Shown here: positions 1 to 12,037 of the stretch, piece by piece
How positions within the stretch are numbered: position 1 is the stretch's first letter
Layout of the letters: each line of letters begins with the position of its first letter
NCBI GenBank assembly: GCA_018806985.1
Contig: JADANN010000369.1
Location: forward strand, 1,616,501-1,680,500
Source of the DNA: Angiostrongylus vasorum
Taxonomy: Eukaryota > Nematoda > Chromadorea > Rhabditida > Metastrongylidae
Direction: 5' to 3'
DNA length: 64,000 nucleotides
Notes under the pieces: model-generated
Database searches by the model: none
What the model was told of the DNA's origin: nothing
Seen by the model: only the letters and a program-made list of their open reading frames with translations
Made by a program: the position numbers and the translations under genes

Positions 1-690
1 CGTTGATCGCCCATTGCTACCAGATTTCTTGGTTTTCAACCATTCTGTACTGATCACGCTGGTACTGTCGGTCTACTATTGAAAGCTACTCGTTAACACG
101 TGCAAAGAGACTTGATGCAAATTTGTACAGAGCCATTTAGCTTTCAGTGTATAGCAACTAGAGACGGTGGTGCCTAACTATGTCTGCGCTAATGTGTTTC
201 ATCGCCTACCGTGTCGTATCGCTATTTCACTCAGAATGGACTAAAAATAATCTCTCTTGTGACATTGCAAATGCGTCAACTGTCTGTCGGCGAAGGCGAA
301 GTGATCTGTTTGTACGCAGGCAAACAGCGACGTGCTGACAAGTTGCTGAGAACGAGTTCTGCCCAGCGGCGATTTACGGTCGCAAACAGAGGACATCGCC
401 GACTGATGGCAACGACATGTTATTGCAAAGTACTTGCAAGAACGACGATCTACTCTCTCATCGTCATCGTATCATAATAGTCTCGATATTCACGCACGCG
501 CTACGCGAGTTTTTTACTTGGTACCGCTCTGGTTTGATCGGTAATTTGCAAAATAATATTGCCCTAAATTCTTTTGTGATTTTGGTGAAGTATATGAATT
601 TGTTTTAAAACCCAATTTTCATTAAACCTCAGGAATAGACGATCAATGCCTTCCAGGATTGTTAAGCTAGGATGAGGGCGGTAAAAGTGT
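1..690. other. No gene recognised
   Basis: A plus frame at 211..477 is open for 88 codons, but neither strand gives convincing coding character or matching splice sites. Confidence 0.5.
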
Positions 691-696
691 TTTATT

Positions 697-735
697 CGGC
701 TAACGTTTTGTCGTCTTCGCCTTCTTCAGACCCGC
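697..735 (-). ncRNA. Degraded hammerhead-like motif (second family)
   Basis: On the minus strand the CTGAAGA core is present but GAAA has become AAAA; the triplet is GTT and AGCC follows. Sequence on the plus-strand right side, including the CTTATACAAGACGG block at 857..870, also occurs next to the copy at 5000, so both derive from one element family. Confidence 0.35.
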
Positions 736-739
736 ATTG

Positions 740-2420
740 CTCCGAGTCAATGATCTCAATCTGGTCGTCCTCGGAATGTGGTTGTTCGTTGTCGCATCGA
801 GTTAACTCCTGTGGAAAGGTGCACCGATCGATTGAAGAATCTCACTTGATGGTGCTTTTCTTATACAAGACGGATGTTGATCTATTGCCACCATCCAATG
901 TGGTCTGCGTTTTTTGGCGAGCAATGCATCCTGCAACAGTCGGTATTTCATTAGCAGGCATATAGCACGAAAGTATCTTAAAAACTGCTTTCATTAATCC
1001 AAGGAGCTGTACAAGTTTATTTCAACTGTAAAATGATTTCCATACGTGGCAGAAAAATTTTCAACTTCTATGTAGGTTTTTTTTCTGCAGGAGTTCCTTT
1101 CGTTGTGTTAGGAAAGTTGTAGGGACTTGCCATGGATCATGATACCAAATGAATAATTAAATAGTGCATAGAGTGAATACTTAGACACTTATAACTGGGT
1201 TTAAACCGCGACTTTGCGGTGGGTTGGGACGGAGTATTAGCACCTAAGTGTTGATTTCTTCAACAGGAAGCTGACGTTGTATCTGTGAGGGCTGTACTGG
1301 TGTGCGATCAGCCGTCTGTTTTGCGACGTCTTCTAAATGAGAGTTCTAGAATCTAGAATAATTCTAGAATCTAGAATAACAAGTATCCCTTAGAAGTAAG
1401 CCATATTATAGAGAAGCCTCTATGGCCCAACTATAATTTAGACTGGCTGCTATAGATTTAAGGTTATATTTAATCATCCAAAGAATGAGCAACGTCGCTC
1501 TCCGAGGAAGAATGCTGTGCATTGTACTGATTGTTCTAGTAAGTATAAGTATAATGCATTTGTTGGCTGCTAACTGCTTGCACTTGTTCACATCGTTGCG
1601 CAGATCATTACATGTTGCTCATCACAACACCGTGTAGTGTACCTAAAACTTGGGCAGTTAAGCTTTTCCGTGCGAAAAATATTGACGGCAATACTATAAA
1701 TGGATTTATACATAAAGATAGTATAAAGAGTAAGAAGTTAAGGTGACGGTGACAATAAAAGAGCAGCTTCTTTGTTATACCGATAAAGGAACATGATGAG
1801 CAAAATACATATTAGGAAAAACAATCAACCAAGAACAATAGTGAGGGAAAATAGTACCGCAAAAAGAGTTGAGCAAAAATGGCTGATGGGGATTTTTAGA
1901 TCTCGAATGAATGTAAGTGCTACTGTAGTAGGCCTTACTCTTTTCCTGTCAGTGTTTCTGTGAGAATGCAGATGTCGGCAGACAAGGAGATTGCAAAATC
2001 TTTGTCAATAATAAGCTTTTTGCAGAAGTGTAGCTGCTAGCATTCAAGGAGATTATGCAGCAGTTTCCAGCCCATTGCAAGCATGTAGGTGAGATGGCTG
2101 TCAGGAAGCATTTCACAGATAGAGCAGGGGAAAAACACATTAAGAAATAGATGGCTTTCTGTAAGGGTTTTAGGTCTATTTCCTGTTAATGTGGTTTTTC
2201 GCATATGAGTGAAGAATTTAGAGCTCACATTTTTATCTTTTCTGCCCTATATCGGTTTAATCGTCTGTTCAGCTTCTCATCACAATCCACTTACTGACAT
2301 TCTGGCCTTTCCAAGGAATTTAAAATGGCGACAACTTGTTGCTATGCATAGTCCCAATTTTTTCTGTTGTTTCTTGTAATATTTCCTAAGATCGACTTTC
2401 TATTAACTTTGACATTGAAT
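740..2420. other. No gene recognised
   Basis: The first 200 bp are flank of the hammerhead-like element at 697. At 1190..1225 a short hairpin (ACCGC...GCGGT) is visible. At 2040..2150 a plus frame (FKEIMQQFPAHCKHVGEMAV) is open for about 37 codons and may be a transposon or gene relic. Nothing else is named. Confidence 0.4.
1344..1379. repeat. 18-bp tandem repeat, two copies
   Basis: Unit TTCTAGAATCTAGAATAA twice; each unit is itself partly palindromic (TTCTAGAA, TCTAGA). Confidence 0.8.
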
Positions 2421-2427
2421 TACAAAT

Positions 2428-2630
2428 GCGTCGTTTCCTTTCTTAGCAATTGCGAGGTTGTTATGCAACGTACACAAAACTTCCGCACAAAAAACACATG
2501 CAACACAACAGTAGCTGCCGTCTTGGTGTGATACTGCCGAAACGTCAGCTACTGTTGTGTTGTATGTTTTTGTACGGAAGTAAACGTATGCTATATAACA
2601 ACCTCGCGATTGTTGAGAAAGGAAACGACA
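2428..2630. repeat. Foldback repeat related to the Penelope-like element ends
   Basis: Left arm 2428..2517 and right arm 2546..2630 are imperfect inverted copies (GTCGTTTCCTTTCT, GCGAGGTTGTTAT, AACACAACAGTAGCTG are shared). The same sequence ends the Penelope-like element at 41512 and 43949. The 28-bp centre holds the 3' half of a hammerhead-like motif (GATACTGCCGAAACGTCAGC) with its 5' half replaced. Confidence 0.6.
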
Positions 2631-2792
2631 CATTCTCTGGTACTTTTCTAATACTTTGGCATCTCCGCGATTCAATAGCTTGCTTCAATTCTTCGACGTG
2701 AATAATAGCCTAGGGCTTTCCACCGTCTTCGTTTCAAAGATTTTATCCCCAAATCCAGCTCTTTCAATCAATGGAAGATGGTGCTCCCACAA

Positions 2793-3025
2793 TGGAGCTG
2801 AGATATTTGCAAAACTCCGGATCGCAGGTGTCTGCGGTGGAGATCGAACATGCTATTGTCCTTTGCGGAGCTAACGCGTTCTAGCTGAGAGAAAGGAGAA
2901 ACAAAGGACCCGCGTTGTGTGATGATGAACGCGTTAGCCTTTCGAAAGGGTAATAGCGTGTTCGATCCCCACCACAGAAACTTGCATTCTCGGAGTTTGC
3001 AAATATCTCAGCTTCATTGTGATTG
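2793..3025. repeat. SINE family C foldback (two copies head to head)
   Basis: Left half 2793..2880 is the inverted counterpart of right half 2930..3025: both contain GCTGAGATATTTGCAAA-type ends, the GTGGGGATCGAAC block and GCTAACGCGTT. The right half shows the tRNA-like order GATGAACGCGTTAGCC then GTGTTCGATCCCCACC (B-box). Confidence 0.6.
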
Positions 3026-3089
3026 TATTTCACCTAATACCCTGCCGTGAAAAGAATACAGCAGGCGGTAAATAAAAAATTAACATTGT

Positions 3090-4990
3090 AAAGGCACTTT
3101 CTTCCACAAGACTAGCACTAGATGCAGCATAAATGTTTCGAGCATCTGCTGCATCACTACATCTACACTTTTACGAAAATTTGCGCGAATAACATGATTT
3201 AGCTAGGAAAAATCGAATTTGTAACAATGATTGTCAAGGTGAAGCAATCCGGCAAACTAATAGAGGATAATAATCGGAGCACTCTGAGGTCTCGAGGTGA
3301 TCTATAACATTTAGCGCTCGTGATCGCACATCGGAAGAAATCTAGCAATTTCTCAATTTGATTTTTTCCTGAGCAGCGATGACCTATGGAGGCGCTCAGT
3401 TTCGTGCGCAAATCCTGCTGCTTACTGTGCTCTTCTGTTGCCGAAGAATTGATTGAAGTTTGAGTTTTTTTTCCTGGATAATCGGTATCGAAGCGCTCCC
3501 ATCTCCTGCATCACTAGAAGGCGTTTGTTAACAACATACATTTTATAGACAGTACCACGGTAGCAATTCATGCGATTGCTTGGCAGATCGGTCGAAGGAA
3601 ACTGTAAACGCACTGAATCCTGGTGTATACGACAATCATGTGAAAAATTGCATAGGCAAGAAGAAAAAAACGAAGTCCGGAACCTGCTATTTTATTGTAG
3701 CCGTTATTCCACGGTGGCGCAAATGCATTTGTGCTGTCGGTGTCGGTCGTGGTCGAACTCACACAATTATCCAAATAGTCCGACGATCGGCGGGCACAAA
3801 ATTTGCGCTACTAATTGGACGCGTGTAGATTTTACAGCGGAGAGGGAATTATCTAGCTGAGACGACCACCTTGAACACCTCTCCTTCCTTCAGTCCCCCA
3901 TTTTCCACCTGAAAAAATTCAGTCTCTTCGAAATAGGAGCTTATATGAGCCTCCACCTTTTTGATTCTGATTCATCGTCAATGTCGCTGGCAATTAGCAC
4001 TTTCACTGTAATAGTGCTACCTCTCTGAAGGTTTTCTCAAATGGTTTCTTTTTTTCTTTTAAAACTCTTTTTTCATCAGAATTTTAAGTTTTTTTGTGTC
4101 TATACTGCACACAATCTCGAGGTATAAGCGTTGATTTATGTTCTTATGTGTTTTTTACTAAATTCTCACTTCTATTCAACTCCCTTATTAAGGTGGAAAT
4201 GGAAAATACCAAACTCAGGACTGCAGAACGCGCTCGTTATCATTGCATTTGGCAAGTGGATCATTGAAGTCAGAGATGAGAATTTTCAATCTAAGAACGA
4301 TAAGGATTGACCAGTGCGATCAATGTTTCTATTCGAAGATTTCGTTGAGATTTCTATTTAGCTGAAGCAGATCCACTATGCTGTGAGAGCTTACGAAAGA
4401 ACTTCACATAAGTTTTGGCAGCAGCGTTTTGGACATCACTAACTAATGCAGTGTCAAAAAAAAACCCGATAAATGGATGCCAAATGAATTAATCCAAAAG
4501 AGACCTTTGCGAAGAAATCGGCTCTGCGCTTCCTTTGAGCAACGAAAACAATCACATTAGTTTATTTTTCTTTGTTTATTCCATCATGAAATAGGAGGAG
4601 AAATGGACTTCATATAGCAGCTAATGGCGTTCTGTGAAACGTTTGACAACTACGAAACACCGAAACCCTTCGCAAAACCAGATCTGCATCAAAAGGAAGT
4701 TGCGTGGTTAAACATTTGGTAGGCACACATGGGAACATCAACTCCAGTTTCTTGAACCCTGACGAAATCATTGCACTAGATTGATGTTTTCAGGAAACAG
4801 AAAATAGAACACTGTAAAATTTGCAACGTAGGCGGCCGTTATTCATCATTCAAAGGAGACCCATTCTGTTTTATGACATACTTCGACAAAACTTCTCACA
4901 CCGTCCATAAAAGCTGAAAGAAATGAATTATGAAACTTTTCAATCTACCTTGCATCACTGGCAAGCTGACACGAGGTGGTTTTTGCCAAA
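3090..4990. other. No gene recognised
   Basis: Overlapping short frames on both strands at 3570..3860 cannot be assigned to a strand; 3860..4990 is AT-rich with poly-T and poly-A runs and no coherent frame. Confidence 0.4.
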
Positions 4991-4999
4991 CATTTATTC

Positions 5000-5035
5000 G
5001 GCTAATGTTTCAACGTCCTCGTCTTCCTCAGAACC
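5000..5035 (-). ncRNA. Degraded hammerhead-like motif (second family)
   Basis: On the minus strand: CTGAGGA core, helix II GACG/CGTT (one G-U pair), GAAAC core, then ATT in place of the GTT or GTC triplet, and AGCC. Flanks match 697..735 and 60886..60921. Confidence 0.4.
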
Positions 5036-5577
5036 GATGATCCGAGTCGATGTCCACATGTGTCTATGTGGTGTCTTCGTTGTCGTGTCGAGTCGAATCT
5101 TCTTCAATGAAACACCGTTCAAATGAGGCAGCCTTATCCGGCAGAGCTGCTTTATACAAGACGGTTGTTGATAACAATGATATGAAACTTTTCGTCGTTC
5201 ATTAATGTGCATCGGATCCCTCAGCAACCGTTTACCAACCTTTAAGCACCTTACTTTCTCATCTTTTTCTTGAGAAAATTCCTCAAGAAACATGCCATCT
5301 TTTGAAGGCTAGAGCTTCCCCAGCACGAAATAAATTAGCACGTATTTTAATGACAACATTGTCTAAGTTTTACTGCTTTTTCTATTTCTGTTTGTTATCT
5401 ACAGATTTCGTTAGTATTGAGCTTTATTTCTATTCAAGGTGAACTTTAGCTCGAGTCTTGGCCAACGTCATTTTATGTACCCAAATTCCACGAAAAATAG
5501 TGGAACACTTTCTGCCCATTGCGGTTTTTTTTCTCCCAGACCATGTTACTGTCCTTAGCGATTAACCTGCTTCAATT

Positions 5578-5819
5578 TTAATGCCCTTTAAACAGCGTAT
5601 AAGAACCCCATTCAATTCGCGTGATTTTCCTTTCGAAATCGAAAACCGTAGAATATGTGTCATTGCACTGAAGCATGACTTTTCCATCTGAATGTTCAGT
5701 GGCTTGGAGACACACTTCAACCATGTCGGTGCTTTTTTCCTTCCACATCATCTCTAATACGGCGGATTTGGCGTGATCATGATAACTTCCACGATTACCT
5801 TCCTTTTCGTCACACAGCT
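5578..5819 (-). CDS. Candidate terminal exon, unrecognised, minus strand
   Basis: Acceptor TTTCTCAG, then about 80 codons ending in a stop. Mixed alpha/beta-like composition (DMVEVCLQATEHSDGKVML, FERKITRIEWGSYTLF). It could be a small NTF2-like or similar fold, but no diagnostic motif is visible. An in-frame stop lies just upstream of the acceptor. Confidence 0.28.
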
Positions 5820-6679
5820 CTCTGAGAAATTTCAACATGATTTACAGGTTCTAATCACTTTCGTTCCTGTGATCTTCTGTTCAGGACTGAGTAACAGCTT
5901 GAATTACCTAGTGATGAAGCTCAACCATGAGTCCGTCACGAATCCCGTAGACTTCCACTGCTTTTTATTGGTACCAGTGAATTACGAAATCCACGTTTCC
6001 TCAGTGGCTTGGAACTGACTACATCATTTGATTATCCAAAAAAGAATCCAGCCAACCAAAAGGGTACTGGATGTGGATGATTAGATGCACAAGCACGTGA
6101 TTTTTATTCAACTGTATAAGTGAAATTTTAAAGTTTTCTTAAGGTGGCATCCTGAAAAAAGAATGGATTTCTATTTGGCAGTACCACAATCATCACATTC
6201 TACCGCTTTTTTCACTATTTCATAGAAATCCCAACATAGATGTAAAATTTACTCTGTCGTACCCTAAATGCATCTTATAGCAATTGTTTAGGAAAAACCT
6301 CCCATTTCAAAGCCATCATTAATTTCTTCTGGTTCTCATGAAACTCCTCAATGGATATGAGATGTAAGGTACTTTGAACCCCCTGTAGTCGTGGATGAGG
6401 TTGTCGTGATCGGATATACGTATCTCGTTCTGTTTCGCATTTCGTAGTTTAATCTGACATTTAGCATTTTCTTATCGCTATGACATCTTTAAGGATCAGT
6501 GAATTTCTTAACGGAGAGAGAAGTTCGTTGTTTCTGAGGATTTTGTTCCACTGGGATGGTTGTCACTAATGTATTTCCCACGATCGACTTTTCATTAACC
6601 TCGGCAATGATCGAACAATTCTTTATATTTCTGTTAAGCAAACATGAGGTGTTATTTTATTTCTTTCTTTACACATAAG

Positions 6680-6714
6680 TAGACGTCTCGGCGGATTTTG
6701 CCTTCCTCGGAGCC
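6680..6714 (-). ncRNA. Degraded hammerhead-like motif (first family)
   Basis: Minus strand shows CCGAGGA in place of CTGAGGA and GAGAC in place of GAAAC; the rest matches 11211..11246. The left flank, with GAGGTGTTATTTTA, is shared with 51984..52165. Confidence 0.38.
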
Positions 6715-6788
6715 TCTTTCTAGAGTCTTCCACTGAATATATCACATGGAGAGCTATACTAATGTATTTAATAGGGTGTTTCATAAAG

Positions 6789-7076
6789 GGTAAAAAGAGA
6801 TAAGGCATTTGGCGTCAATTAATCCCTTGAAGTATGCGTCACGCTCTCGATTTCGTCCAACATCGTTAGAGGTGATTGAATGCATATCTGGCTTGTACAA
6901 TCACTGGCGGTGGCCTAGCGATATATCGTGTCTGTACTGCTATCCATCCAGACAGGTCTGGTACCAGTTTTGCGACCTGGGAGGGATGGAAGGCTTGGTG
7001 AGCCCCTAAGCGCGTGATGGAACCAACGACCACGTGTGCATTGCAGCGCACGTCTAACCACTGTGCTTCACGCGCC
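6789..7076 (-). mobile_element. SINE family B copy (tRNA-derived)
   Basis: On the minus strand the head carries an A-box-like stretch with the CACAGTGGTTAGACG type and a B-box-like region, followed by a body with GATGGAAGGC-like and TCGATATATCG-like blocks. It ends near a TTTATCC-type tail. The family consensus head is the TGGCGCAGTGGTCAGAGG type; this copy is diverged. Confidence 0.6.
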
Positions 7077-7497
7077 GTATGTTTCATAACACGAAGAATT
7101 CCGAGTTCATTGTTCTCAAAAGTAAAACAGGTCTAATAATGTAGCGCAGATTAATTATTCATAGTATTCATACCTCCCCATGAATTTTGAATGTTCGACT
7201 TTTTTATTACTGTCAACTACAGAATGAGTGTTGTTCATTTAATTCTCACGACCGAATTTTCGTTCACCTCTGCACTGATCAGTAGTTTTTCTCGTTTCTT
7301 GATGAGGAGAGCCGTGGTTGTTAGTACAATGTTAATTTCACAACAGCTAACGTTTTGGAGAATTTTCGTGTTCGTCAGATGGGGAGAATGTCAAGGTAGT
7401 GTGCCATCTAGTCAACCAAACATTTGTAAAAACCCAACAGAAAATCTCAGGTCCAAATTTCAACCACAATCATGAAATAAATGTTGTAACGACTACC

Positions 7498-7661
7498 TCA
7501 TATCTGCTCATCATCAAGACAGTAAATGTTGTAAGTATAATCGAATATTTGGTCGCATTCGAAAACTTCGACTACCACTGGATTACAAGCGCGTTCGATT
7601 TGTTTTTCGAAGGGTGGAAGATGATCCAGATATCCACAGCGGTGGTATTTTCTCCAACATT
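7498..7661 (-). CDS. Candidate terminal exon of a cysteine-containing protein, minus strand
   Basis: Acceptor CATTTGCAG, then an open frame with ECWRKYHRCGYLDHLPPFEK, two further cysteines and a TGA stop. The spacing of Cys, Trp and Tyr looks like a folded extracellular domain, but I do not recognise the family. Confidence 0.27.
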
Positions 7662-8179
7662 CTGCAAATGACATTCGATGGTTCGTTGTTTGTTCATTAT
7701 CATCGGCCACAAAGTGTTTCTGTTACTGAGAATGTATTACATTTTTAATAGCCCCATTTGTGCTATTCAAAAGGTTCGCACTGCCCCCTTAAAAGTCGTC
7801 GTACAAAGCCATTATAGGTATGAGACGTGTAGAATTGTGCTTTGCACGGTTTTTTCCCTATAGTTTAGATTTTCTAGCCGAAAACTGTTCTTTAGCAAAG
7901 CTCTCTTAGCTAAAATTTAGTGGGAATTTTACAGTACCTTTTGTCCACTTAGGACGTCCGCTGCTTAAGTCACTTTCTCTTGTGCCTTGGGATTTGTTTG
8001 AGGTCATCGTGGCAGACTTTCGATCACTTAATCATAATACAGTAAGGACTATATTGAATCGATATTTTTGAGAAACTTTCTAGATAGAATATAATTCATG
8101 AAGTGCTTCTTACCTAGATTTTTTTCTAGGATCAATTCTTAATGTCAACTTCCAATTAACGTCGGCATGAAGGGAGAAG

Positions 8180-8472
8180 CTAAAAAGCGTTTGGAATTCG
8201 CTAATCCACCAGGGATTAGATATGCATTCGATTCCACTAAGCATCGTGGAGGTGGTTAAATGCACATTTGGCCTCTACAATGGGATTCGTGGGCCTAGCG
8301 ATGTATCAGGTCAGTGTTTTTTCCTTCTAGGGAGGTCCGGTAGCAATTTGCCGGCCTCCGAGATATTGAGGATTTGGTTTGCTCGGAAAATGGGATTGAG
8401 CCGGCAGCGAAATGAGCCATATCTCTATTGTGGGGTACCCCTCAGCTCTACACTAAACGCACTTCTAACCTA
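8180..8472 (-). mobile_element. SINE family B copy, strongly diverged
   Basis: Shares order and spacing with other B copies (TCCACTAAGCATCGTGGAGG, TGCACATTTGGCC, GGCCTAGCGATGTATC), but the tRNA-like head near 8440 is eroded. Confidence 0.5.
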
Positions 8473-9524
8473 GCATCGGCAATGGTGAGTAAATTCCAAT
8501 CTTAGTGATGACCTGTGTTAGTAAAACGTTTACTTCGCAAGGGCTAAGATCTCGGCGAATTCAGATTTCTTTACAGTCTTTCTATCAATCATCTTTCAAT
8601 AAGTGAAGCCACTGAGCACAAAAGAATAAGGACGATCTCTGAAATGTTCGCCACTGAGGGACAAACGTCGTATTAACAACCTGTTGTGGTCTCTTCGAGA
8701 ACACGGTGACACCATTTGTTTTATTCATCATCACCTATGTCGACTGTCATCCCATTAGTCGTCAAATGACTAGAGCAGACAACTTTCCTTTCATCCTTGT
8801 TGCGTTCTAGAGCTGCTCAAGAAACTCTGTAGGTAGAGAAACTATCCCACTTTTTCCTACAAGACCCTTCCTTTTCCTTTATTTGTCTGTGGCTAAAGAT
8901 TACCTTGCTTGGCTCGACGAAATTTCTACAGTTCGGGCTGAATTTACTGAACGATAGCTTTTTTGGTTCTTCTGGAATAAACATTTGAATTGTTTGCGGG
9001 ACTGGTTATGGAACGCCTTTTTGCACTTCCTCGTCCTCACTTGTGTAATCAAGACCACGAAGGTCCAGGGCTGACCTCTGAAAAACATTCAACCATTCCT
9101 ACGAATTTGTGAACGAATATGGATGCGGGTATATAGGAAGTGTAAGTCTTTCGGACGCAGTAAGAACAAGGGGAGTGCATTCCATGAAACGACCTGCGTC
9201 CCGAAACAAACATGGTCACTTTTCGTTCGCGTATTGCCCGCTGTCCTTCGCCGGGAGACGGGCTGGATGATCTCACCTACAGCCGGCTCGCTAGTCCTTG
9301 CATGATCTGTAGGTGGTAGGCACTGCAGGGCTTTCCTGACCCTTTTTTCTTTTAATTTGTCTGGATTAATTCAGCGTAGAGACTGTTTTATCTTCCACCA
9401 CTGCGACAGGAGCAACAGTCTTTTTCCCAATCAAAGTCAAACTATTGCTTTACTTCATTCATTTCTTGGAACCAGAGATTTGTGAATAACAAGTTGAAAA
9501 GCATCCAGGCTCAATAATATTGGT

Positions 9525-9584
9525 TAGGAGTAGGAGGAGGAGGAGGAGGAGGAGGAGGAGGAGGAGGAGGAGGGGAAAGGGGGG
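9525..9584. repeat. (AGG)n polypurine tract
   Basis: About 14 AGG units followed by GGGGAAAGGGG. Uninterrupted purines on the plus strand. Confidence 0.9.
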
Positions 9585-9807
9585 TGCCACCAAGGTGAAA
9601 AAGACCAGATCTCAATGATTTTTTGCTTCTTTCTCAACCTTTTCGAAAATCGTCTTAGCAATTATTACCTATTGCTTTCATTTACACCGTTTCTTTTTTC
9701 TTATTGTGTTCCATTTTACCCATCTTTATCTTTCGTCTTTTAATCTTTATTCCCCCCATCTCACCCTCTCATTAAGAAGGGAAGCTTCTGAAAGAGTGGA
9801 GGCTTAC

Positions 9808-9944
9808 ATTCTCATCGGTAATTTTTCCGCCTCCTCTTTCTTCATTCAGCGCACTGCTTGCCGTTCTTGATGTGGTGGAGAGGAATGTTAACTTTCTGTG
9901 AGCTTCACCAGCCCAACGGCTTTCTCTAAAACGAGGATTGTTTT
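9808..9944 (-). CDS. Candidate internal exon, unrecognised, minus strand
   Basis: A 137-nt segment with both borders: acceptor TACACTAG and consensus donor GTAAGC. Between them one open frame reads NPRFRESRWAGEAHRKLTFL, then Ser/Thr-rich and EERGGGKITDEN. Entry phase 1, exit phase 0. It is the best-formed of the anonymous exon candidates, but no neighbouring exon could be tied to it. Confidence 0.35.
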
Positions 9945-10257
9945 CTAGTGTATTTCCATTCTTGTTGATTTGTAACAAATTTTAGCGTTTTATAGTGTTT
10001 TGGAAAAACTGCACAATTTATATGCCTCAACCAACTATCGCTGTATTCTCATCAACTTTAGCTCTCTTCTTTTGTACACGTTTATCCATTTTACCTTTCA
10101 AAAGCGCGTTATTTGTTTTCTAAGAGAACGTAGAGTTGAATTTATTGCTAAGTCTTTAGATTTTAGACATGCTTAATCCCCTGGCACGCAACTGCTGCAT
10201 AGTTAGTATGGGAGCAGTCCGACCAAGCACGTAACGTGGTCGTTCAGCATGTTCTTC

Positions 10258-10450
10258 TTCTCTGATGAAAGTGTTCCACTCTCAATTTCGATCAGCCAGC
10301 AACCTTCTTCATTTGGGCGTCACTTCGGGGCTACACGATCGCCTCCTACTCCCGTTTCCCATCATCAATCTATGCCCACATCGGAGAGCACAATAAGGGC
10401 TGCCCCCATGGGCGCCACATTTCCAGCTCGTGATCGATATGCTATTGGAA
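10258..10450 (+). CDS. Candidate Ser/Pro-rich coding stretch, plus strand
   Basis: An open frame with SQQPSSFGRHFGATRSPPTP and PMGATFPARDRYAIGSP, typical of a disordered protein region. No convincing donor follows; sequence decays into poly-T. Function unknown. Confidence 0.18.
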
Positions 10451-11210
10451 GCCCTTTTTTTTTATTGAGACTCACCTAAGAGTAAAACAATAAAGATTAA
10501 TGAAAGAAAAAATGAGGAAACATTACATGGAATTTTCCTTGATAACGAAAGGTTAGTTAACAGTTTAGCAATGCAAGTCCAATACACGATTGCTAGTTCT
10601 TTTCGCATCAAGTGTTCGGTCTTCCAGTGTGAATGCTCCGAGCGTTGTTTTCTACCGTCTTTTTTGCTCAACGTGGCCTTCAAATTTTAAAAGTTCTATG
10701 TCGTTTAATGCTTAGCGTTTGCTCTTTTTTATTCTGTATTAGTTGCTTCGGTTCCTTTACTTTCAAATGTATTATTATCACTACGGCAATTGCTCGCACA
10801 TTGGCATGAATCACCACTGTTTTCAATCTCATATGTCATCGAGTCAAAGACCATGTGTATTGTAAGTCGGCTTCATCCATTGCGCCACACTCGCGTCATT
10901 CTAGAAATGATCGTGCAGTTTGAAATATCAGCAGCAGTTAAACATTCATTCAGTTATGAATATTCTATGTAATATCTGAGAAATTCATTGCTGACAGAGT
11001 TTGCGTTTTTATATGTGTCACGCCATTAACCATTTTGGCATCAATATTCATGTCATTGTCCCTATCTCTTCTATCTTGCAATTGCTTGACTTCGAGTAGA
11101 AACAAAGTAGATCCCGGAACAAAAATCCGGGAGCTTTTTTCAAGAAATTCTTCGTATTCTTGTTGAGCAAACAGTGTTGAGTGTTATTTTTATTCTTTAT
11201 TCACGAACAA

Positions 11211-11246
11211 GCTGACGTTTCGGCGGATTTCGCCTTCCTCAGAGCC
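11211..11246 (-). ncRNA. Hammerhead-ribozyme-like motif, intact core
   Basis: On the minus strand the core reads CTGAGGA...GAAAC then GTC, with helix II GGCG/CGCC (4 bp) and helix I GGCT/AGC. Relative to the copies at 41587 and 43828, helix II is one pair longer, with a different loop (AAATC). It is followed on the plus strand by sequence shared with 6715..6770, so it belongs to a repeat family. It is one of the best-preserved copies in the window. Confidence 0.55.
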
Positions 11247-11344
11247 GCTTTCTATGATGAGTCTTCCACTGAGTATGTCGCGTGGAGACCAACTGCACAT
11301 TACGCTTCCATGTGAATTCTGTGTGGTCGGCTTTAGCTTTTTTT

Positions 11345-11600
11345 TCCCGCTTAGGGCTTAGCAAGCACTCCATCCTTCCGAGTTCGGAAAAATTGGCATC
11401 AAATTTATTTCGGAAGATAGCAGCACTGACTGGATACATCGGTGGGCTACCACAAAACCGTTGCATGAGCCAGATATGCATTCAATCACCTTTAACGATA
11501 ACTGATGGAGACGAATTCATGGCACATCCCCTTTATTTGGGAAGATAGCAGCACTGACTGACACATCTAAGCGGAACACTTTGTCCTTTATCTTTATTTG
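11345..11600 (+). mobile_element. SINE family B copy, head missing
   Basis: Plus-oriented body: AGCACTCCATCC, CGGAAGATAGCAGCACTGAC, ACATCGGTGGGC, ATGCATTCAATCACC and a TTTGTCCTTTATCTTTA tail. The tRNA-like head is not present upstream. It includes an internal duplication of GGAAGATAGCAGCACTGACT near 11413 and 11538. Confidence 0.55.
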
Positions 11601-12037
11601 CCATAATCGCGAAGAAGCTGGCTTTTCGACAGCAGATGGTAGTTTTTGCATCAATGAAGTAGTGGAGGAGTTGTGAGGATTAGACTTATAGAGTAGACTT
11701 TGATGTGTTGGCGTAAGGGTACCTTCAATACGTATTTATCAAGCATTCTTTTAAGTGTTTTAATTAAGGATCGATTTTGAACCGGAATTTCCATAAATTT
11801 AAGCCGAGTGCTCAATTTTTGAAAATTTCCAACGCTAGTTCGGCGGCCGTGAAGACCGACGATGCATTGGGGAACACCATCACGTCTCACTGAGGCTAAC
11901 TTCCCGCTTATTCAATTTCTTTCGTGTTCCAAATAGAGCTTTGAAGCCAAAAAAAATTGAAAAAATGTTTTGTGGATTTCGAACAATTCGAATCTTATCC
12001 TGATAAAATAAAAAAACTCGTATCTTGTCTCCCAACG

